DNA of 64,000 bases from Bacteroides sp. (GCA_023665085.1 JAMPEQ010000001.1:62001-126000); one strand, 5' to 3'. Shown: positions 19,008-30,108, numbered from the stretch's first letter. The notes: generated by a model not told the origin, from the sequence alone. Numbers and translations: made by a program.

Positions 19008-20654
19008 TTATTTTAGGAGTTTAATCTCACCGATTGAAATAATCTTAAAAATCATTAGTAATATTGAATAAAAAACTGCAAGAATAATCAGCAAAATGAC
19101 TAAAAGATAAAATTTTCCTATATCAAGAAAAAGTGAGGTTTTTACGTAATCAACCGCAAAATAAGTCAGAATTCCCACAAAAACAGGCTTAATAATCAAG
19201 CTTTTCAAATCAAATTTTGTATTGGTTTTCTTATGTATTGTAATCATATTAGCAATAATTATAACCAGAAACCCGAAAAAATTTGATACGCATGTGCCAA
19301 GGATATTTATTTCACTGTTAGATACAAGAAGAAAATTCAGTGCAACCTTGACACCTGCACCTATAGCAAACGGCACAATCGTTTGCTTTGCAAATCCAAG
19401 TGCCTGTGTACAATATACAGAGGTAACAGCAAAACAGCACGGCAGAATCGTTACACCCGAATAAAATAAAAATCGTTCTGCATTCATTACAATATCTGCA
19501 TTGTTTTTAGAATAAAACAAATCCAGTAATTCATTAGAAAACAAAGAAAGTACCAGACCTCCGCCAACTCCAAGAATAACAGTATACTTAAATATTTCAT
19601 TAATAAGCTTTGAAAATCTCTCAGCACTGCTTTCAAATGCTGAGCTGACAGCAGGAACCGCCGTAACACCAAGCGCCATAACTATTGCCGGAACGAGATT
19701 TTTAAAGTCAAGAGCGGCGGCAAATATACCGAAAACATATGTATATATATCATCGCTTTGCATTTTATATATTTCTGCTAAAGTCTCTTTGTTACATAGA
19801 GATAGGCAATACTGTATGCTTGATGTATCAAGAAAATTTGAAATACTTTGGATAACCGTAGCAAGCACCAGAGGTGCACAAAATCTTAACAGCTCATCAT
19901 ACTCGTTTTTATAAGACAATCCTTTAATTTTATATTTGCTGTAATTTATACAGGTATATATCTTTGAAAATACATATGCAGCCATACTTCCAAGAGTTGT
20001 ACCAAGCATTGCCGCTGCAGAGGTTAAAGGATAAATTGCCGATAACGCCTGCTTTTCATTATCCATAACTACACCAAGAACAGTGCCGTTAATATAATAA
20101 AAATCATACAAATACGACATTGCTGATTTTGCCAGAAGCAAGCCGAAAATCAGCTTTATAAAGGCTTCTATAAGCTGACTTATCGCGGTAGGTTTCATAT
20201 CAAGAAAGCCCTCGCTGAAAGCTCTGTGACAGGCCGCAAGGCAGGAAAAGAACACTGAAGGTGCTAATGCCATAATCGTATAAATACTCTTTGGTGATGA
20301 TGATATAAAATCAGCATAAGGCTTTGCACATAGCAAAATAACAACCATACCGGAAATACCGACTATAAAAAAAAGCTTTTTTGAAGCTTTCCAGAGCTTA
20401 GCAATTTTTTCAGCATTACCTTTTGCGTTACAGCTGCTTACAAGCTTTGTTAATGCTATAGGAAAAGCACCCATGGTAAGTGCATGAACAGGCAGGCAAA
20501 GATTATATGCTATTGAAAAATAGCCCCTTCCTGTAGCACCTATATATGTTGTAAGCGGAATTTTGTAAACAGCACTTATAACCTTCACCAGAATTGTTGC
20601 AGCAAGCATAAATACTGCAGAGCTGATATATTTTTGTTTTATTCCCTTTTCCAA
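19008..20654 (-). CDS. MATE/MVF-fold flippase (SpoVB/YabM-like)
   Basis: Polytopic membrane protein of the polysaccharide/lipid-II flippase group, with about 14 hydrophobic helices over 548 residues. The N-terminal VKVISAVYKIPLTTYIGATG is typical of SpoVB and YabM. I start it at a TTG (20654), which has GGGTGATT just upstream; the frame is open another 14 codons upstream without a ribosome site. Its place before mazG matches yabM/spoVB in spore formers, suggesting a role in cortex or wall precursor export. The exact substrate is unknown. Confidence 0.87.
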   Translation of the reverse strand: MEKGIKQKYISSAVFMLAATILVKVISAVYKIPLTTYIGATGRGYFSIAYNLCLPVHALTMGAFPIALTKLVSSCNAKGNAEKIAKLWKASKKLFFIVGISGMVVILLCAKPYADFISSSPKSIYTIMALAPSVFFSCLAACHRAFSEGFLDMKPTAISQLIEAFIKLIFGLLLAKSAMSYLYDFYYINGTVLGVVMDNEKQALSAIYPLTSAAAMLGTTLGSMAAYVFSKIYTCINYSKYKIKGLSYKNEYDELLRFCAPLVLATVIQSISNFLDTSSIQYCLSLCNKETLAEIYKMQSDDIYTYVFGIFAAALDFKNLVPAIVMALGVTAVPAVSSAFESSAERFSKLINEIFKYTVILGVGGGLVLSLFSNELLDLFYSKNNADIVMNAERFLFYSGVTILPCCFAVTSVYCTQALGFAKQTIVPFAIGAGVKVALNFLLVSNSEINILGTCVSNFFGFLVIIIANMITIHKKTNTKFDLKSLIIKPVFVGILTYFAVDYVKTSLFLDIGKFYLLVILLIILAVFYSILLMIFKIISIGEIKLLK

Positions 20655-20671
20655 AATAATCACCCGAAATA

Positions 20672-20702
20672 AAAAAATAGGCAGTGTAAAATACACTGCC
20701 TT
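20672..20702 (-). terminator. Rho-independent terminator
   Basis: On the minus strand AGGCAGTGT and ACACTGCCT flank a 5-nt loop and are followed by ATTTTTTTATTT. It ends the 148-residue gene upstream and lies only 17 bp before the flippase start, so some readthrough or a hidden promoter must serve the flippase. Confidence 0.82.
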
Positions 20703-20734
20703 AATTTATACTTCCTATTGATTATTTATATTCA

Positions 20735-21172
20735 TTATTCATCATCTTCAGTTTCAAAAAATTCAGAAACATCAACCTCAGCTTTTGGTGCTGCAGCCTT
20801 TTCCATTTCTTTCTGGAAGGTTTCCTTTGTACGCTGCACAGCCTCGCTGAACTTTGCCTTTGCGGCATCTATTTCCTCTTCCAAAAGAGAAATTTTTTCA
20901 TTAATCTCAGTTATTTTTGATATAAAATCCTCGGATGATTCATCTTCTGCATCTAATCCTACAATAGAATTATACTTCTGTTTTCCGAATTTTTCATATA
21001 ATTTTGAAAGCTTTGTTTTCATGTCAAACAGCTCAACTTTTTTACGGCTTAAATCAAGATGTTCTGCACTCTTTTTACCAAGAATTTCAGCAACATCACG
21101 GGTTTTTGAAAGCATTTCATCGAGCTTAGGATTATTGGATTTAGAAAATAAATCTGAAAATGGATTAGACAT
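20735..21172 (-). CDS. Acidic coiled-coil protein, unknown
   Basis: 145 residues, no signal peptide or membrane helix. Residues about 45-115 are charged and helical with heptad-like spacing (ITEINEKISLLEEEIDAAKAKF). The tail is very acidic (FFETEDDE). The start is the ATG at 21172 with AGAGGTGAT just upstream; a GTG three codons earlier overlaps that site. It has its own promoter and terminator, so it is a single-gene unit. No family recognised. Confidence 0.75.
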   Translation of the reverse strand: MSNPFSDLFSKSNNPKLDEMLSKTRDVAEILGKKSAEHLDLSRKKVELFDMKTKLSKLYEKFGKQKYNSIVGLDAEDESSEDFISKITEINEKISLLEEEIDAAKAKFSEAVQRTKETFQKEMEKAAAPKAEVDVSEFFETEDDE

Positions 21173-21190
21173 AGCAATCACCTCTTATTG

Positions 21191-21219
21191 ATTATATTAC
21201 AAAATACGGAGATTTTCAA
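21191..21219 (-). promoter_or_regulatory. Promoter of the acidic coiled-coil gene
   Basis: On the minus strand TTGAAA (21214-21219), a 17-bp spacer and a perfect TATAAT (21191-21196), about 20 bp before the ATG. Confidence 0.72.
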
Positions 21220-21242
21220 TACAGTACGGTCATTAAATTATA

Positions 21243-22667
21243 TTATTTATAAAAACTTAATATTCCGTTCTTTCGCTTTATTATCTCATCAAAATCATTT
21301 ATATATTCATAAGGATATTTATAATTATAAATTCTGTCGATATGACCTGTATCCTGATTTTTAAGTCTTGTAACTGCACCTGCACCAACAGCGAAAACCG
21401 AATGAGTTTCATCCATCATAAATACATTATATAAACAGTCTTTATCAGGCTTGCACCAGCCGACATTTTCAAGATTGCCGAGTGATTTTGACTGACGGTA
21501 CATATAATATGGATAATATCCCGCTCCTGAAAGGAATTCGTTAGAGAAATCCACCATTGCTGACGTTGTAAGCCTGTCTGTCAGATCAAAGGTTTTATCC
21601 CTTGTCGACATATATGAAGCTGATTTTATCGCAAGAGTATGTATTGTGACTGATTCTGCAGAAAGGTCATCAGCAATAGTTATACTGTTCTTAAACGAAT
21701 CAAGATCATCTTTTGGAAGTCCTGCAATAAAATCCATATTTATATTATCAAAACCGCACTTTCGTGCCAAATCAAACGCCTTAATAGTCTGCTCTGCTGT
21801 ATGCTTTCTTCCTATCGCTTCAAGAACATTGTCATTAAAGCTTTGAGGATTAATGCTTATTCTTCCTACACCTGCATTTTTCAGAGCAAGCAATTTTTCT
21901 TCAGTAACAGTATCCGGTCTGCCTGCCTCAACAGTATATTCTCTTAACGTTGACAAATCAAAGTTTTCTTTTATTGTATCAAATAATTTGGTAAGCTGTT
22001 TTGCAGACAGAGTAGTCGGTGTTCCTCCGCCGAAATAAATAGTCTCAAGCCTTAAGTCAAGCTTCTTCGCTATTTCACCTGTTTTCTTAAGCTCTTCACA
22101 CAAAAGCTCTACATAAGGTGTCATCAATTTTTTAGTACGTTCAATTGAATGTGATACAAAAGAACAATATGAACATCTGGTAGGACAGAAGGGTATAGAA
22201 ACATAAAGAGAAAAAGACTTATTTTGTGAAAGTGCAATAATCTTGTTTTCGTGTTTCATAACCTCAATGGCGAGATCTGTTTTTTGGGGTGAAACAAGAA
22301 AATTATTAATAAAATAATTTCTTGCCCCCTGCAATGTATACTGCTCTGCAAATCTGTGCATAAGCTTGGCAGGGCGGACACCGAAAAGAATTCCCCACGG
22401 CACTTCAAATCCCATAAGTTCGCTTAACACATTATACAGCAAAACAGACACGGCGGTTGCCATATCCTCATTTTGCATAACGGTATGTTGTTTTCTTAAT
22501 ATTTTATCATATACCCTTGCATCAACAATAAAGTCATTACCCCGCATTTCAGTGATAACAACAATATCATCTTCTCCCTCTTCCCTGATTTTTTCATAAG
22601 GAAAAAAGACTGTGCAGATATTTTTCATATCATATCCAAAGGCATGATTAACTACTTTTAAAATCAT
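21243..22667 (-). CDS. hemZ: Coproporphyrinogen dehydrogenase HemZ-like radical SAM protein
   Basis: Radical SAM protein of the oxygen-independent coproporphyrinogen oxidase group. 474 residues. A HemZ-type N-terminal domain of about 150 residues precedes the 4Fe-4S loop FCPTRCSYCSF (Cys161, Cys165, Cys168). YFGGGTPTTL and the glycine-rich SAM site follow. Members of this group may act in haem synthesis or be related proteins, so the reaction is inferred. It follows the MBL gene almost directly, with AGGTAATC 7 nt before the ATG. Confidence 0.88.
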   Translation of the reverse strand: MILKVVNHAFGYDMKNICTVFFPYEKIREEGEDDIVVITEMRGNDFIVDARVYDKILRKQHTVMQNEDMATAVSVLLYNVLSELMGFEVPWGILFGVRPAKLMHRFAEQYTLQGARNYFINNFLVSPQKTDLAIEVMKHENKIIALSQNKSFSLYVSIPFCPTRCSYCSFVSHSIERTKKLMTPYVELLCEELKKTGEIAKKLDLRLETIYFGGGTPTTLSAKQLTKLFDTIKENFDLSTLREYTVEAGRPDTVTEEKLLALKNAGVGRISINPQSFNDNVLEAIGRKHTAEQTIKAFDLARKCGFDNINMDFIAGLPKDDLDSFKNSITIADDLSAESVTIHTLAIKSASYMSTRDKTFDLTDRLTTSAMVDFSNEFLSGAGYYPYYMYRQSKSLGNLENVGWCKPDKDCLYNVFMMDETHSVFAVGAGAVTRLKNQDTGHIDRIYNYKYPYEYINDFDEIIKRKNGILSFYK

Positions 22668-22671
22668 TTGA

Positions 22672-23289
22672 TTACCTGTTCATATAAGGATTATTTTCAC
22701 GTTCAAAATCAAGAGTAGATTCTCTGTCATGACCGGGATAAATTTTATAATCTCCTTCAAGCTCAGAAAGTTTCTTCAAACTTGCAAGCATTTCTCTGCT
22801 TGAGCCGCCCGGAAAATCAGTTCTTCCGCAGGAGCAGAAAAATAATGTATCACCGGTAAAAATATTATCATCTGCAATATAACATACTCCGCCTTTAGTA
22901 TGCCCGCTTGTTGCCATAACTTTAATTGCAGTTTTGCCAAGCATTATTTCATCGCCGTCTTTAGCAATGACATCAGCAGTCACATTATTCTGTTTAGCTC
23001 CGCAGAAAGCGGCAAGACTGCTTTTTCCTGATGAAAGCATTATTTCATCCTCACAGCTTATAACAACCTCAGCACCTGTCAGCTCTTTTACTTCTTTAAC
23101 ACCGCCGATATGATCAAAATGACCATGGGTAAGAAAAATATATTTAAGGTCTGCACCGCTGATAAAATTTTTCATTTTGTCACTGCATTCAGTGCAGTCA
23201 ATCAGTGCACTAATACCGGTATCCACGTCTGTTATTAAGTAGCAATTATTTTGCAGACTTCCGAAAACAGCTGATTTAATTTCTAACAT
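22672..23289 (-). CDS. Metallo-beta-lactamase-fold hydrolase (glyoxalase II-like)
   Basis: 205 residues. The Zn-binding THGHFDHIGG, then TSGHTKGGVCY, FTGDTLFF and a late YPGHD give the full ligand set of the glyoxalase II-like branch. Cytoplasmic; substrate unknown. The ATG overlaps the dtd stop (TAATG), so translation is coupled. The order rel-dtd-MBL-hemZ is common in Clostridia. Confidence 0.88.
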   Translation of the reverse strand: MLEIKSAVFGSLQNNCYLITDVDTGISALIDCTECSDKMKNFISGADLKYIFLTHGHFDHIGGVKEVKELTGAEVVISCEDEIMLSSGKSSLAAFCGAKQNNVTADVIAKDGDEIMLGKTAIKVMATSGHTKGGVCYIADDNIFTGDTLFFCSCGRTDFPGGSSREMLASLKKLSELEGDYKIYPGHDRESTLDFERENNPYMNR

Positions 23290-23741
23290 TATTTCAGATC
23301 CTTACTGTCAAGAATTATTGTAACAGGTCCGTCATTGATAAGTGACACTTTCATATCAGCACCAAATTCCCCTGTTTCAACCTTACGAATACCACTCTTT
23401 TTCAATTCATCAACAAAGTATTCGTAAAGCTCATTTGCAATATCAGGAGGTGCAGAAGCAGTAAACGACGGCCGTCTGCCGTGAGAACAATCTGCACACA
23501 GGGTAAACTGCGATATAACCAAAATTTCGCCATCTACATCAAGGCATGATAAATTCATTTTGCCATTTTCGTCCTCAAAAACACGAAGAACGGGAATTTT
23601 TTTAATAAGCTTATCTGCATCTGCCTTTGTGTCACCCTGTTCAACACCAAGTAAAATCATATATCCCTTTTCCACTGAACCGACAACCATTCCGTCAATT
23701 GCAACAGAAGAATTTATTACTCTTTGTATTACCGCTTTCAT
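23289..23741 (-). CDS. dtd: D-aminoacyl-tRNA deacylase
   Basis: Removes D-amino acids mischarged onto tRNA. 150 residues, family length. The conserved SQFTL motif and the C-terminal NDGPVT motif form the active site across the dimer. It overlaps the rel stop by 4 bp (ATGA). Confidence 0.95.
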   Translation of the reverse strand: MKAVIQRVINSSVAIDGMVVGSVEKGYMILLGVEQGDTKADADKLIKKIPVLRVFEDENGKMNLSCLDVDGEILVISQFTLCADCSHGRRPSFTASAPPDIANELYEYFVDELKKSGIRKVETGEFGADMKVSLINDGPVTIILDSKDLK

Positions 23742-25939
23742 TCATTTCCACTTCTTTCAATATGATAAACACCATCTATTTTTCTTAACAGCTTTACAAC
23801 ACTTTCAAGATGCTCCTTTGAATTTACTGAAATTGACATTGTTGTAAGACAATTTCCATCATTAATAGGTCTTGCATTAATAGAGTATATTTTAACATGT
23901 GCACTTGCCATTTTTGTTGTGATGTCAAGCACAACGCCATCACGGTCAATTGCATAAACATCAATAGTTGAGCGTGCTTCAACCTTAACACTGCTGTCCC
24001 AGTGAGCATTAACCCATCTGTGCGGCTCGGGTGACAAAGCAATATCTACAGGAACATTTACACAGTCCTTTCTATGAATAGTAAGACCTGTTCCTCGGTT
24101 TATAAAGCCGATAATTTCTTCTCCCGGAATAGGAGAACAGCATCTGGCAATTTTGATAAGGCAGTTATCTATACCCTCAACAATAATGCCGTCTGTATTT
24201 TTACTTCCTGTATTCTGGGGCGACGCAGGAACAGAAGGTTTAGGTACTTCCTGAGGCTTCCAGTTTCTGTTATATTCATCCTTTATACCGGGCATAAGAC
24301 GAGTTATCTGAATACCGCCATAGCCTACTGCGGCATAAAAATCATCCAGATTGGTAAAATGCTGACGTTCCGCAATTTTAAGTAAAAACTTTTCATAGTC
24401 CTCACCTGTAAGGCGTATAAAGTTACGCTTAAGCTCACGCTCAACCTCAGATTTTCCGCGGACAATATTTTCTTCACGCTTTTCTTTTTTAAACCATGCA
24501 CGAATTTTGCTTCTCGACTCACCTGTAGTAACAATATTAAGCCAGTCACGGCTCGGACCTTTGCCCTGCTGATTTGATGTAATAATTTCAACAATCTGCC
24601 CTGTCTTGACTTTATAGTCAATATTAACTATTTTTCCGTCAACCTTAGCACCAACCATTTTATTGCCTACAGCTGAGTGAATTGCATAGGCAAAGTCAAT
24701 AACCGTAGCACCCTTAGGCAAAGATTTTACATCACCGCGAGGAGTAAAAATATATACTTCTTCAGTTGAAAGGTCACCCTTAATGTTATTTACAAGCTCT
24801 TCTGCATTTTCTGCATTATTGCCTGACTCGACAATTCTGTGCACCCATTCAAGATGATCATCAATCTTATCCTTGCCGAACTTGCCGAGCTTATATTTCC
24901 AATGGGCAGCAATACCGTATTCGGCAGTACGATGCATATCCCATGTACGAATTTGAATTTCAAAAGGAATACCTGACTTGGTAAGAACTGTTGTATGAAG
25001 TGACTGATACATATTGGGCTTAGGCATTGAAATATAATCTTTAAATCTGCCTGGCAGGGGCTTAAACATATCATGCACTATTCCGAGAGCATTGTAGCAG
25101 TCAATCATTGAATCAACAATAATTCTTACGGCATAAATATCATAAATCTGCTCAAAATTCTTACCCTTTATATATACCTTGCGGAATATTCCGTGTACAG
25201 ATTTCACTCTTGAAGTAATCTGCACATTTTTTATAACAGGAGTAATTCTTTCACTGATTTCATTTGTAATCTCAGAAAGGAATTTTTCACCCTGCTCTTT
25301 TTTCATAGAAAGATTTTTTTCAATTTCTTTGTATGCGATAGGATCAAGATAAAAAATTGCAAGATCCTCTAATTCCTCTTTAATGGCACGAATGCCTAAT
25401 CTGTGGGCAATAGGAGCGTATATTTCAAGCGTTTCAAGGCTCTTTTCACGCTGTTTGTGAGGAGGCATATGCTCAAGAGTACGCATATTATGAAGTCTGT
25501 CACAAAGCTTTATGATAATAACTCGTATGTCCTCATTCATAGCCATGAACATTTTTCTTATATTTTCGGCCTGAACCTCCTCCCTTGTAGAAAGCGGAAT
25601 CTGACCAAGCTTTGTTACACCGTCAACTAAATGAGCAACTTCCTCACCAAACTGAGTTTTTATATAGTTCAAATCATAATCTGTATCTTCCACAACATCA
25701 TGAAGAAGTGCACCGACGATACACTCATTATCCATACCAAGCTTAAACAGTATTTTAGCTACGGCAACAGGGTGCATAATATAAGGCTCACCTGAACGCC
25801 TGCGCTGATTCTTATGAGCTTCTCTTGCAAGATTGTACGCTTTTTCAATTATTTCCTTGTCATAATGAGAATCCTTTACTTTTTCAAAAAACTCGGCAAA
25901 GCCGTCTTCATAATTTTCTGTATATACAGTATCACTCAT
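23738..25939 (-). CDS. rel: Bifunctional (p)ppGpp synthetase/hydrolase
   Basis: Stringent-response enzyme. 733 residues. An N-terminal HD hydrolase ([21 protein letters not shown]) is followed by the synthetase domain ([23 protein letters not shown]), a TGS domain ([18 protein letters not shown]), a zinc-finger/conserved Cys segment ([15 protein letters not shown]) and a C-terminal ACT domain. The HD pair and the synthetase motif are intact, so both activities are expected. Its ATG abuts the recJ stop. Confidence 0.95.
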   Translation of the reverse strand: MSDTVYTENYEDGFAEFFEKVKDSHYDKEIIEKAYNLAREAHKNQRRRSGEPYIMHPVAVAKILFKLGMDNECIVGALLHDVVEDTDYDLNYIKTQFGEEVAHLVDGVTKLGQIPLSTREEVQAENIRKMFMAMNEDIRVIIIKLCDRLHNMRTLEHMPPHKQREKSLETLEIYAPIAHRLGIRAIKEELEDLAIFYLDPIAYKEIEKNLSMKKEQGEKFLSEITNEISERITPVIKNVQITSRVKSVHGIFRKVYIKGKNFEQIYDIYAVRIIVDSMIDCYNALGIVHDMFKPLPGRFKDYISMPKPNMYQSLHTTVLTKSGIPFEIQIRTWDMHRTAEYGIAAHWKYKLGKFGKDKIDDHLEWVHRIVESGNNAENAEELVNNIKGDLSTEEVYIFTPRGDVKSLPKGATVIDFAYAIHSAVGNKMVGAKVDGKIVNIDYKVKTGQIVEIITSNQQGKGPSRDWLNIVTTGESRSKIRAWFKKEKREENIVRGKSEVERELKRNFIRLTGEDYEKFLLKIAERQHFTNLDDFYAAVGYGGIQITRLMPGIKDEYNRNWKPQEVPKPSVPASPQNTGSKNTDGIIVEGIDNCLIKIARCCSPIPGEEIIGFINRGTGLTIHRKDCVNVPVDIALSPEPHRWVNAHWDSSVKVEARSTIDVYAIDRDGVVLDITTKMASAHVKIYSINARPINDGNCLTTMSISVNSKEHLESVVKLLRKIDGVYHIERSGNE

Positions 25940-27961
25940 TTAAAGTCTTCCCTTCAATGATTTAAGTATATTAGTATCGTCCAAAACAACTTTTTGAGTT
26001 GTTTTATTAAGAGTTATAATTTTATTTCTGCATATCAGTCCGGCTTCCTCAAAAGCCTTGAGAGCAAAGCAAAGCTGACCGAAAGTAATCTTTTGTTCCA
26101 AAGCAAAATACAAGTCCTCGTCGCTGTATATCCAGCCGTTATTCTGTTTTAAAAATTTATACACTACAGCACAATTCTCTCGGCTCGGATATAGCGCTGT
26201 TTTATTCTTACAGCCTATATTAAACAGCTCATAATCTGACTTTTCGCTGAAATATTTGTCATCATTAATACCATTAAGTCTATAATCAACAGCCTGAACA
26301 GACAGATAATATTTACCCTTAAAAAGATTTTTTGAAAGCTTTACGGCAAGGTCAATCTTATCCCCTGTTTTATAAGGAAACATATCCTCAGTTGTTCTGA
26401 AAACCACTGCTCTGATATTTTTTCCCTTTTTTTGCAGTTCCAGTCTGATATGCTTTCCTTCGCTGATAGGAGAAACGGACAAAAGCTCAAGATTATACAA
26501 GCCAAAAACAGGCTGAGAATTATCAGCACCATAAGGCTCTAATGCTGTAAGATTATCCACCAGCTCTGTGTTAAGATAAAAAGGTGAAAGCTTGCAGTCA
26601 AGCTTCAAAGTTTCCACAGGCATAACCGGATAATTCTTCTCTGCAAATTCGTTTATTTTTATTCTGAAATTATCAATATCATCTGCCATAATGCCGAGAC
26701 CGGCAGCTAAAGGATGACCGCCGAAATGTGTAAGTATGTCAGCACATGAATTTATAGCATCAAAAATATTAAAACCATCTATGCTTCTTGCTGAGCCTGT
26801 TGCCTCGCCGTTTTCATCAACAGCAAGTATAATTGCAGGCTTGCCGTACATTGAAACAATATGAGATGCTACTATTCCGATGACACCATGATGATAACCT
26901 TTGCCTGACAATACAATTACCCTGTTGTCTGTAAGCTCAGGATTTTTACTGATAATATTTTTTATATCATCAATAATATTATTTTCGACTTCATGACGAT
27001 GTGCATTTTCTAAATTAAGCTGTTCTGCTTTAAATCGGGCTTCCTCATAATAATCACTTATCAGCAGTTCAAGTGCGTTATAAGCACTGTCCATTCGACC
27101 TGCAGCATTAATTCTGGGGCATATCTGAAAAGCAACATCAACTGCACCGAGAATTTTGTCTGCATTACCTGCTGCCTGTCTGAGAGCAGTTATTCCTATT
27201 CGTGAATCATTATTGATAAGTTCAAGTCCGTAACGAACGAGACCTCTGTTTTCACTTTTCAATGGAACTACATCACCGATTGTTCCTATAGCAACCAGAT
27301 CAGAAAACTGATCAAGCAGTTCATCTACATCACCCTCATATACAGCACATGCAAGCTTGAAAGCTACTCCGACACCTGCAAAATCTCTGAAAGTAATATT
27401 ATTATCTTTTCTGTGAGGATTAATAACTGCCTCAGCTTTAGGCAAAACCTCACCAACCTGGTGATGATCGGTTACAATAAGCTCCATGCCGAGTGAATAA
27501 ATATATTCCGCCTCTTCAATGGCAGAAATACCATTGTCCACAGTAATAATTAAATCAGTATTCTTCTGCTTTATTTCATCAATAGCAGAAAAATTCATAC
27601 CATACCCGTCAGTAAGACGATTTGGTATGAAATAAATAACATTTGCACCAAGACTTTCAAAAAAAGTATACAGCAATGCCGTAGATGTTACTCCGTCACA
27701 GTCGTAATCACCATAAACACATATTTTTTCATCAAGCTCAAGTGCTTTATTTATTCTGCTTACCGCTTTGTCCATATCTTTCAGTGAATATGGTGAAGAA
27801 AAAGCACAGCGGGATGACATAAAATCACTTGCTGAAAGCTCATCATCTATTCCGCGTGAAACAAGCAAAAAAGCAATAAACGGATCAATATTCAGTTTTT
27901 CACTTAACAGCGATGCTTTTTCTTTATCAGCATCAGCAACAATCCATTTCTTATATGCCAT
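25940..27961 (-). CDS. recJ: Single-stranded-DNA exonuclease RecJ
   Basis: 5'-3' single-strand exonuclease of recombination and repair. 673 residues. DHH-family motifs DYDCDGVTS (85-93) and VTDHHQVG (His166-His167) are present, then DHHA1 with GGHPLAAGLG, an OB-like domain and a C-terminal extension usual in Firmicutes. Its ATG overlaps the hisE stop by one base, and there is no ribosome site at normal distance, so it is probably translated by re-initiation. Confidence 0.94.
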   Translation of the reverse strand: MAYKKWIVADADKEKASLLSEKLNIDPFIAFLLVSRGIDDELSASDFMSSRCAFSSPYSLKDMDKAVSRINKALELDEKICVYGDYDCDGVTSTALLYTFFESLGANVIYFIPNRLTDGYGMNFSAIDEIKQKNTDLIITVDNGISAIEEAEYIYSLGMELIVTDHHQVGEVLPKAEAVINPHRKDNNITFRDFAGVGVAFKLACAVYEGDVDELLDQFSDLVAIGTIGDVVPLKSENRGLVRYGLELINNDSRIGITALRQAAGNADKILGAVDVAFQICPRINAAGRMDSAYNALELLISDYYEEARFKAEQLNLENAHRHEVENNIIDDIKNIISKNPELTDNRVIVLSGKGYHHGVIGIVASHIVSMYGKPAIILAVDENGEATGSARSIDGFNIFDAINSCADILTHFGGHPLAAGLGIMADDIDNFRIKINEFAEKNYPVMPVETLKLDCKLSPFYLNTELVDNLTALEPYGADNSQPVFGLYNLELLSVSPISEGKHIRLELQKKGKNIRAVVFRTTEDMFPYKTGDKIDLAVKLSKNLFKGKYYLSVQAVDYRLNGINDDKYFSEKSDYELFNIGCKNKTALYPSRENCAVVYKFLKQNNGWIYSDEDLYFALEQKITFGQLCFALKAFEEAGLICRNKIITLNKTTQKVVLDDTNILKSLKGRL

Positions 27962-28284
27962 TATGAGTTTTTATCTACCTGATGAAATTTCTTTAAATTG
28001 CCTGCTTTTTCGGCTCTTTTATGAAGCACAGCCTCAACATCCTCAATGGAGATACCCTGATCAACCATCATAACAAGAGTATGATATAAAAGATCACAGA
28101 TTTCACCTACAGTTTCATCCTTATCACCATTTTTAGCAGCGATAACCATTTCTGTTGATTCCTCGCCGACTTTTTTTAATATTTTATCTATTCCCTGTTC
28201 AAAAAGATAGCAGGTATATGAACCTTCTTCATTTGCTGATTTTCTTGCAAGAATTGTTTCATAATCGTTTCTGATATAATCCAT
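27961..28284 (-). CDS. hisE: Phosphoribosyl-ATP pyrophosphatase
   Basis: Second step of histidine synthesis. 107 residues. The MazG-like fold shows GEESTEMVIAAKN and EICDLLYHTLVMM. It is a separate gene rather than fused to hisI. The start overlaps the hisI stop (TAATG). Confidence 0.94.
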   Translation of the reverse strand: MDYIRNDYETILARKSANEEGSYTCYLFEQGIDKILKKVGEESTEMVIAAKNGDKDETVGEICDLLYHTLVMMVDQGISIEDVEAVLHKRAEKAGNLKKFHQVDKNS

Positions 28285-28616
28285 TATAATTCTCCTTTAA
28301 TTTCGTTAAAAAAGCAGGAATGATTTCCTGTATGGCATGCAGCACCGGTCTGCACTACCTTAATAAGCAGTGTGTCGTCATCACAATCGCCGTAGATTGA
28401 CACAATTTTTTGCAGATGACCTGATGTTGCGCCTTTGTTCCAAAGTTCCTGCCTTGATCGAGACCAAAACCATGTATATCCTGTTTCGAGTGTTTTCTGC
28501 ATTGATTCCCTGTTCATATAGGCAAGCATAAGCACTTCGCCTGTAGATTCCTCCTGAATAATCGCAGGAATTAAATCCGCTTTTTTAAAATACTTTTCTA
28601 CATCAATCATTTGCAA
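28284..28616 (-). CDS. hisI: Phosphoribosyl-AMP cyclohydrolase
   Basis: Third step of histidine synthesis. 110 residues. Metal and substrate motifs include [25 protein letters not shown] and the Cys-containing [12 protein letters not shown]. Overlaps hisA by 10 bp. Confidence 0.95.
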   Translation of the reverse strand: MQMIDVEKYFKKADLIPAIIQEESTGEVLMLAYMNRESMQKTLETGYTWFWSRSRQELWNKGATSGHLQKIVSIYGDCDDDTLLIKVVQTGAACHTGNHSCFFNEIKGEL

Positions 28617-29320
28617 ACCTCCACAGCTTCTCTTAAATCAAGAGTCTGCTTATAAATACTTTTTCCGCAAATAGCACCATAAAGCTTTTTATCGCGCAGA
28701 GCAAGAATATCGGTTATTGATGTAACTCCGCCTGATGCGGTAATATTACATGAAACAGCCTCATTAATTTCTACCAGCTGTTCAATATTAGGTCCTGACA
28801 ATGTTCCGTCCTTACCAATATCTGTATATATAATTGTTTTTACTCCCACAGCTTCCATCTGCTTTGCAAGATCAGTAAAATAAACATCACTGTTCTGTAC
28901 CCAGCCTTCTGCTGCAGCATAACCGTTTTTTGCATCTATCCCAACAGCAATAACATCACCGAATTCTTTTACAGCCTCTTCAACAAGCTTAGGATTTTTA
29001 AGAGCTACTGAACCGAGAATAATTCGACTTATACCATTATTTACATAGAAGTCAATATCGTTCATAGTACGTATGCCGCCGCCAAGTTCTACCTTAAGAT
29101 TAGTTTCATTTGCAACTCTTATAAAGGTTTCACTGTTTACTGGCTCTTTTTTTAATGATCCGTCAAGATCAACCATATGTATCCATGTACAGCCTGCCTT
29201 TTCAAAGCTTTCAGCAGTTTCAAGTGCATCTGAAGCAACCTGCTTTGCTGTGGAAAAATCACCCTTATAAAGCCTTACAGGCTTACCATCAATAATATCT
29301 ATTGCAGGAAAAATAATCAT
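28607..29320 (-). CDS. hisA: ProFAR isomerase
   Basis: Isomerises ProFAR to PRFAR in histidine synthesis. 237 residues, TIM barrel. The N-terminal [18 protein letters not shown] and the later [14 protein letters not shown] carry the two catalytic Asp residues. It follows hisB with a one-base overlap and runs into hisI with no hisF between. Confidence 0.95.
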   Translation of the reverse strand: MIIFPAIDIIDGKPVRLYKGDFSTAKQVASDALETAESFEKAGCTWIHMVDLDGSLKKEPVNSETFIRVANETNLKVELGGGIRTMNDIDFYVNNGISRIILGSVALKNPKLVEEAVKEFGDVIAVGIDAKNGYAAAEGWVQNSDVYFTDLAKQMEAVGVKTIIYTDIGKDGTLSGPNIEQLVEINEAVSCNITASGGVTSITDILALRDKKLYGAICGKSIYKQTLDLREAVEVCK

Positions 29321-29898
29321 TATAAAACTCCTTTGGTTGAAAGAACTGATCCGTCCTCATTTTTACGGCTTGCAATCTTCATGGCATGAGCCACCGCTTT
29401 AAATATTGCTTCAATTTCATGATGAGCATTTGCACCATACGGAACACTAATATGAAGTGTAATGCAGGAATTCATTGCAAAGGCTCTGAAAAATTCTTCT
29501 GTTACACAGGTTTCATAGTCACCGCACTTTTCCTGCTCAAAGGATGCTTTAAAAACAAGAAATGGTCTGTTTGAGATATCCAGCACACAGTTGGCAAGAG
29601 CTTCGTCCATAGGAATAGAAAAGCTTCCGTATCTGACAATTCCGCTCATATCACCAAGAGCCTCTTTGAATGCCATACCGAGAGCAATTCCGGTATCCTC
29701 AACAGTATGATGTGTATCAACCACCAAATCACCTGTAACCTTAATTTTAAGTCCGAATCCGCCGTGAACACCAAATGCAGTCAGCATATGGTCGAAAAAT
29801 CCGATACCTGTGGAAATTTCAACATCTCCTCCGTCAAGATTTAACTCAACAAGAATTTGTGTTTCCTTTGTATTTCTTTCAATTCTAGCAGTTCTCAT
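29320..29898 (-). CDS. hisB: Imidazoleglycerol-phosphate dehydratase
   Basis: Dehydration step of histidine synthesis. 192 residues, monofunctional form. The duplicated metal motifs FFDHMLTAFG, DTHHTVEDTGIALG and AHHEIEAIFKA are intact. It lies 9 bp after the DUF3006 gene. Confidence 0.95.
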   Translation of the reverse strand: MRTARIERNTKETQILVELNLDGGDVEISTGIGFFDHMLTAFGVHGGFGLKIKVTGDLVVDTHHTVEDTGIALGMAFKEALGDMSGIVRYGSFSIPMDEALANCVLDISNRPFLVFKASFEQEKCGDYETCVTEEFFRAFAMNSCITLHISVPYGANAHHEIEAIFKAVAHAMKIASRKNEDGSVLSTKGVL

Positions 29899-29907
29899 AA
29901 TGAAACC

Positions 29908-30108
29908 TCAATCCTTAAACAAGCTGTTCATCAGCTTATCTATTTTTTCTTTTCTGTTATCTGTTTCTGCTTTATCTGCAAAAACACTTATAACATCCCC
30001 CTCTTTTACACCTTCAGGCAATGCCTTAAGGGGAATGTTAATTATTGATTTATCTTCAATTTCGCACAAGGCAACACTGCCCTCAATTCTATCTATAGTC
30101 CACTTCAT
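29908..30108 (-). CDS. DUF3006-type small protein
   Basis: 66 residues beginning MKWTIDRIEGSVALCEIED, the usual DUF3006 opening. Predicted small beta domain with a helical Lys-rich tail. The ATG at 30108 has GGTGATT just upstream; longer starts overlap that site. It overlaps the ComEC-like hydrolase by 20 bp, and DUF3006 genes are often next to such hydrolases. Function unknown. Confidence 0.8.
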   Translation of the reverse strand: MKWTIDRIEGSVALCEIEDKSIINIPLKALPEGVKEGDVISVFADKAETDNRKEKIDKLMNSLFKD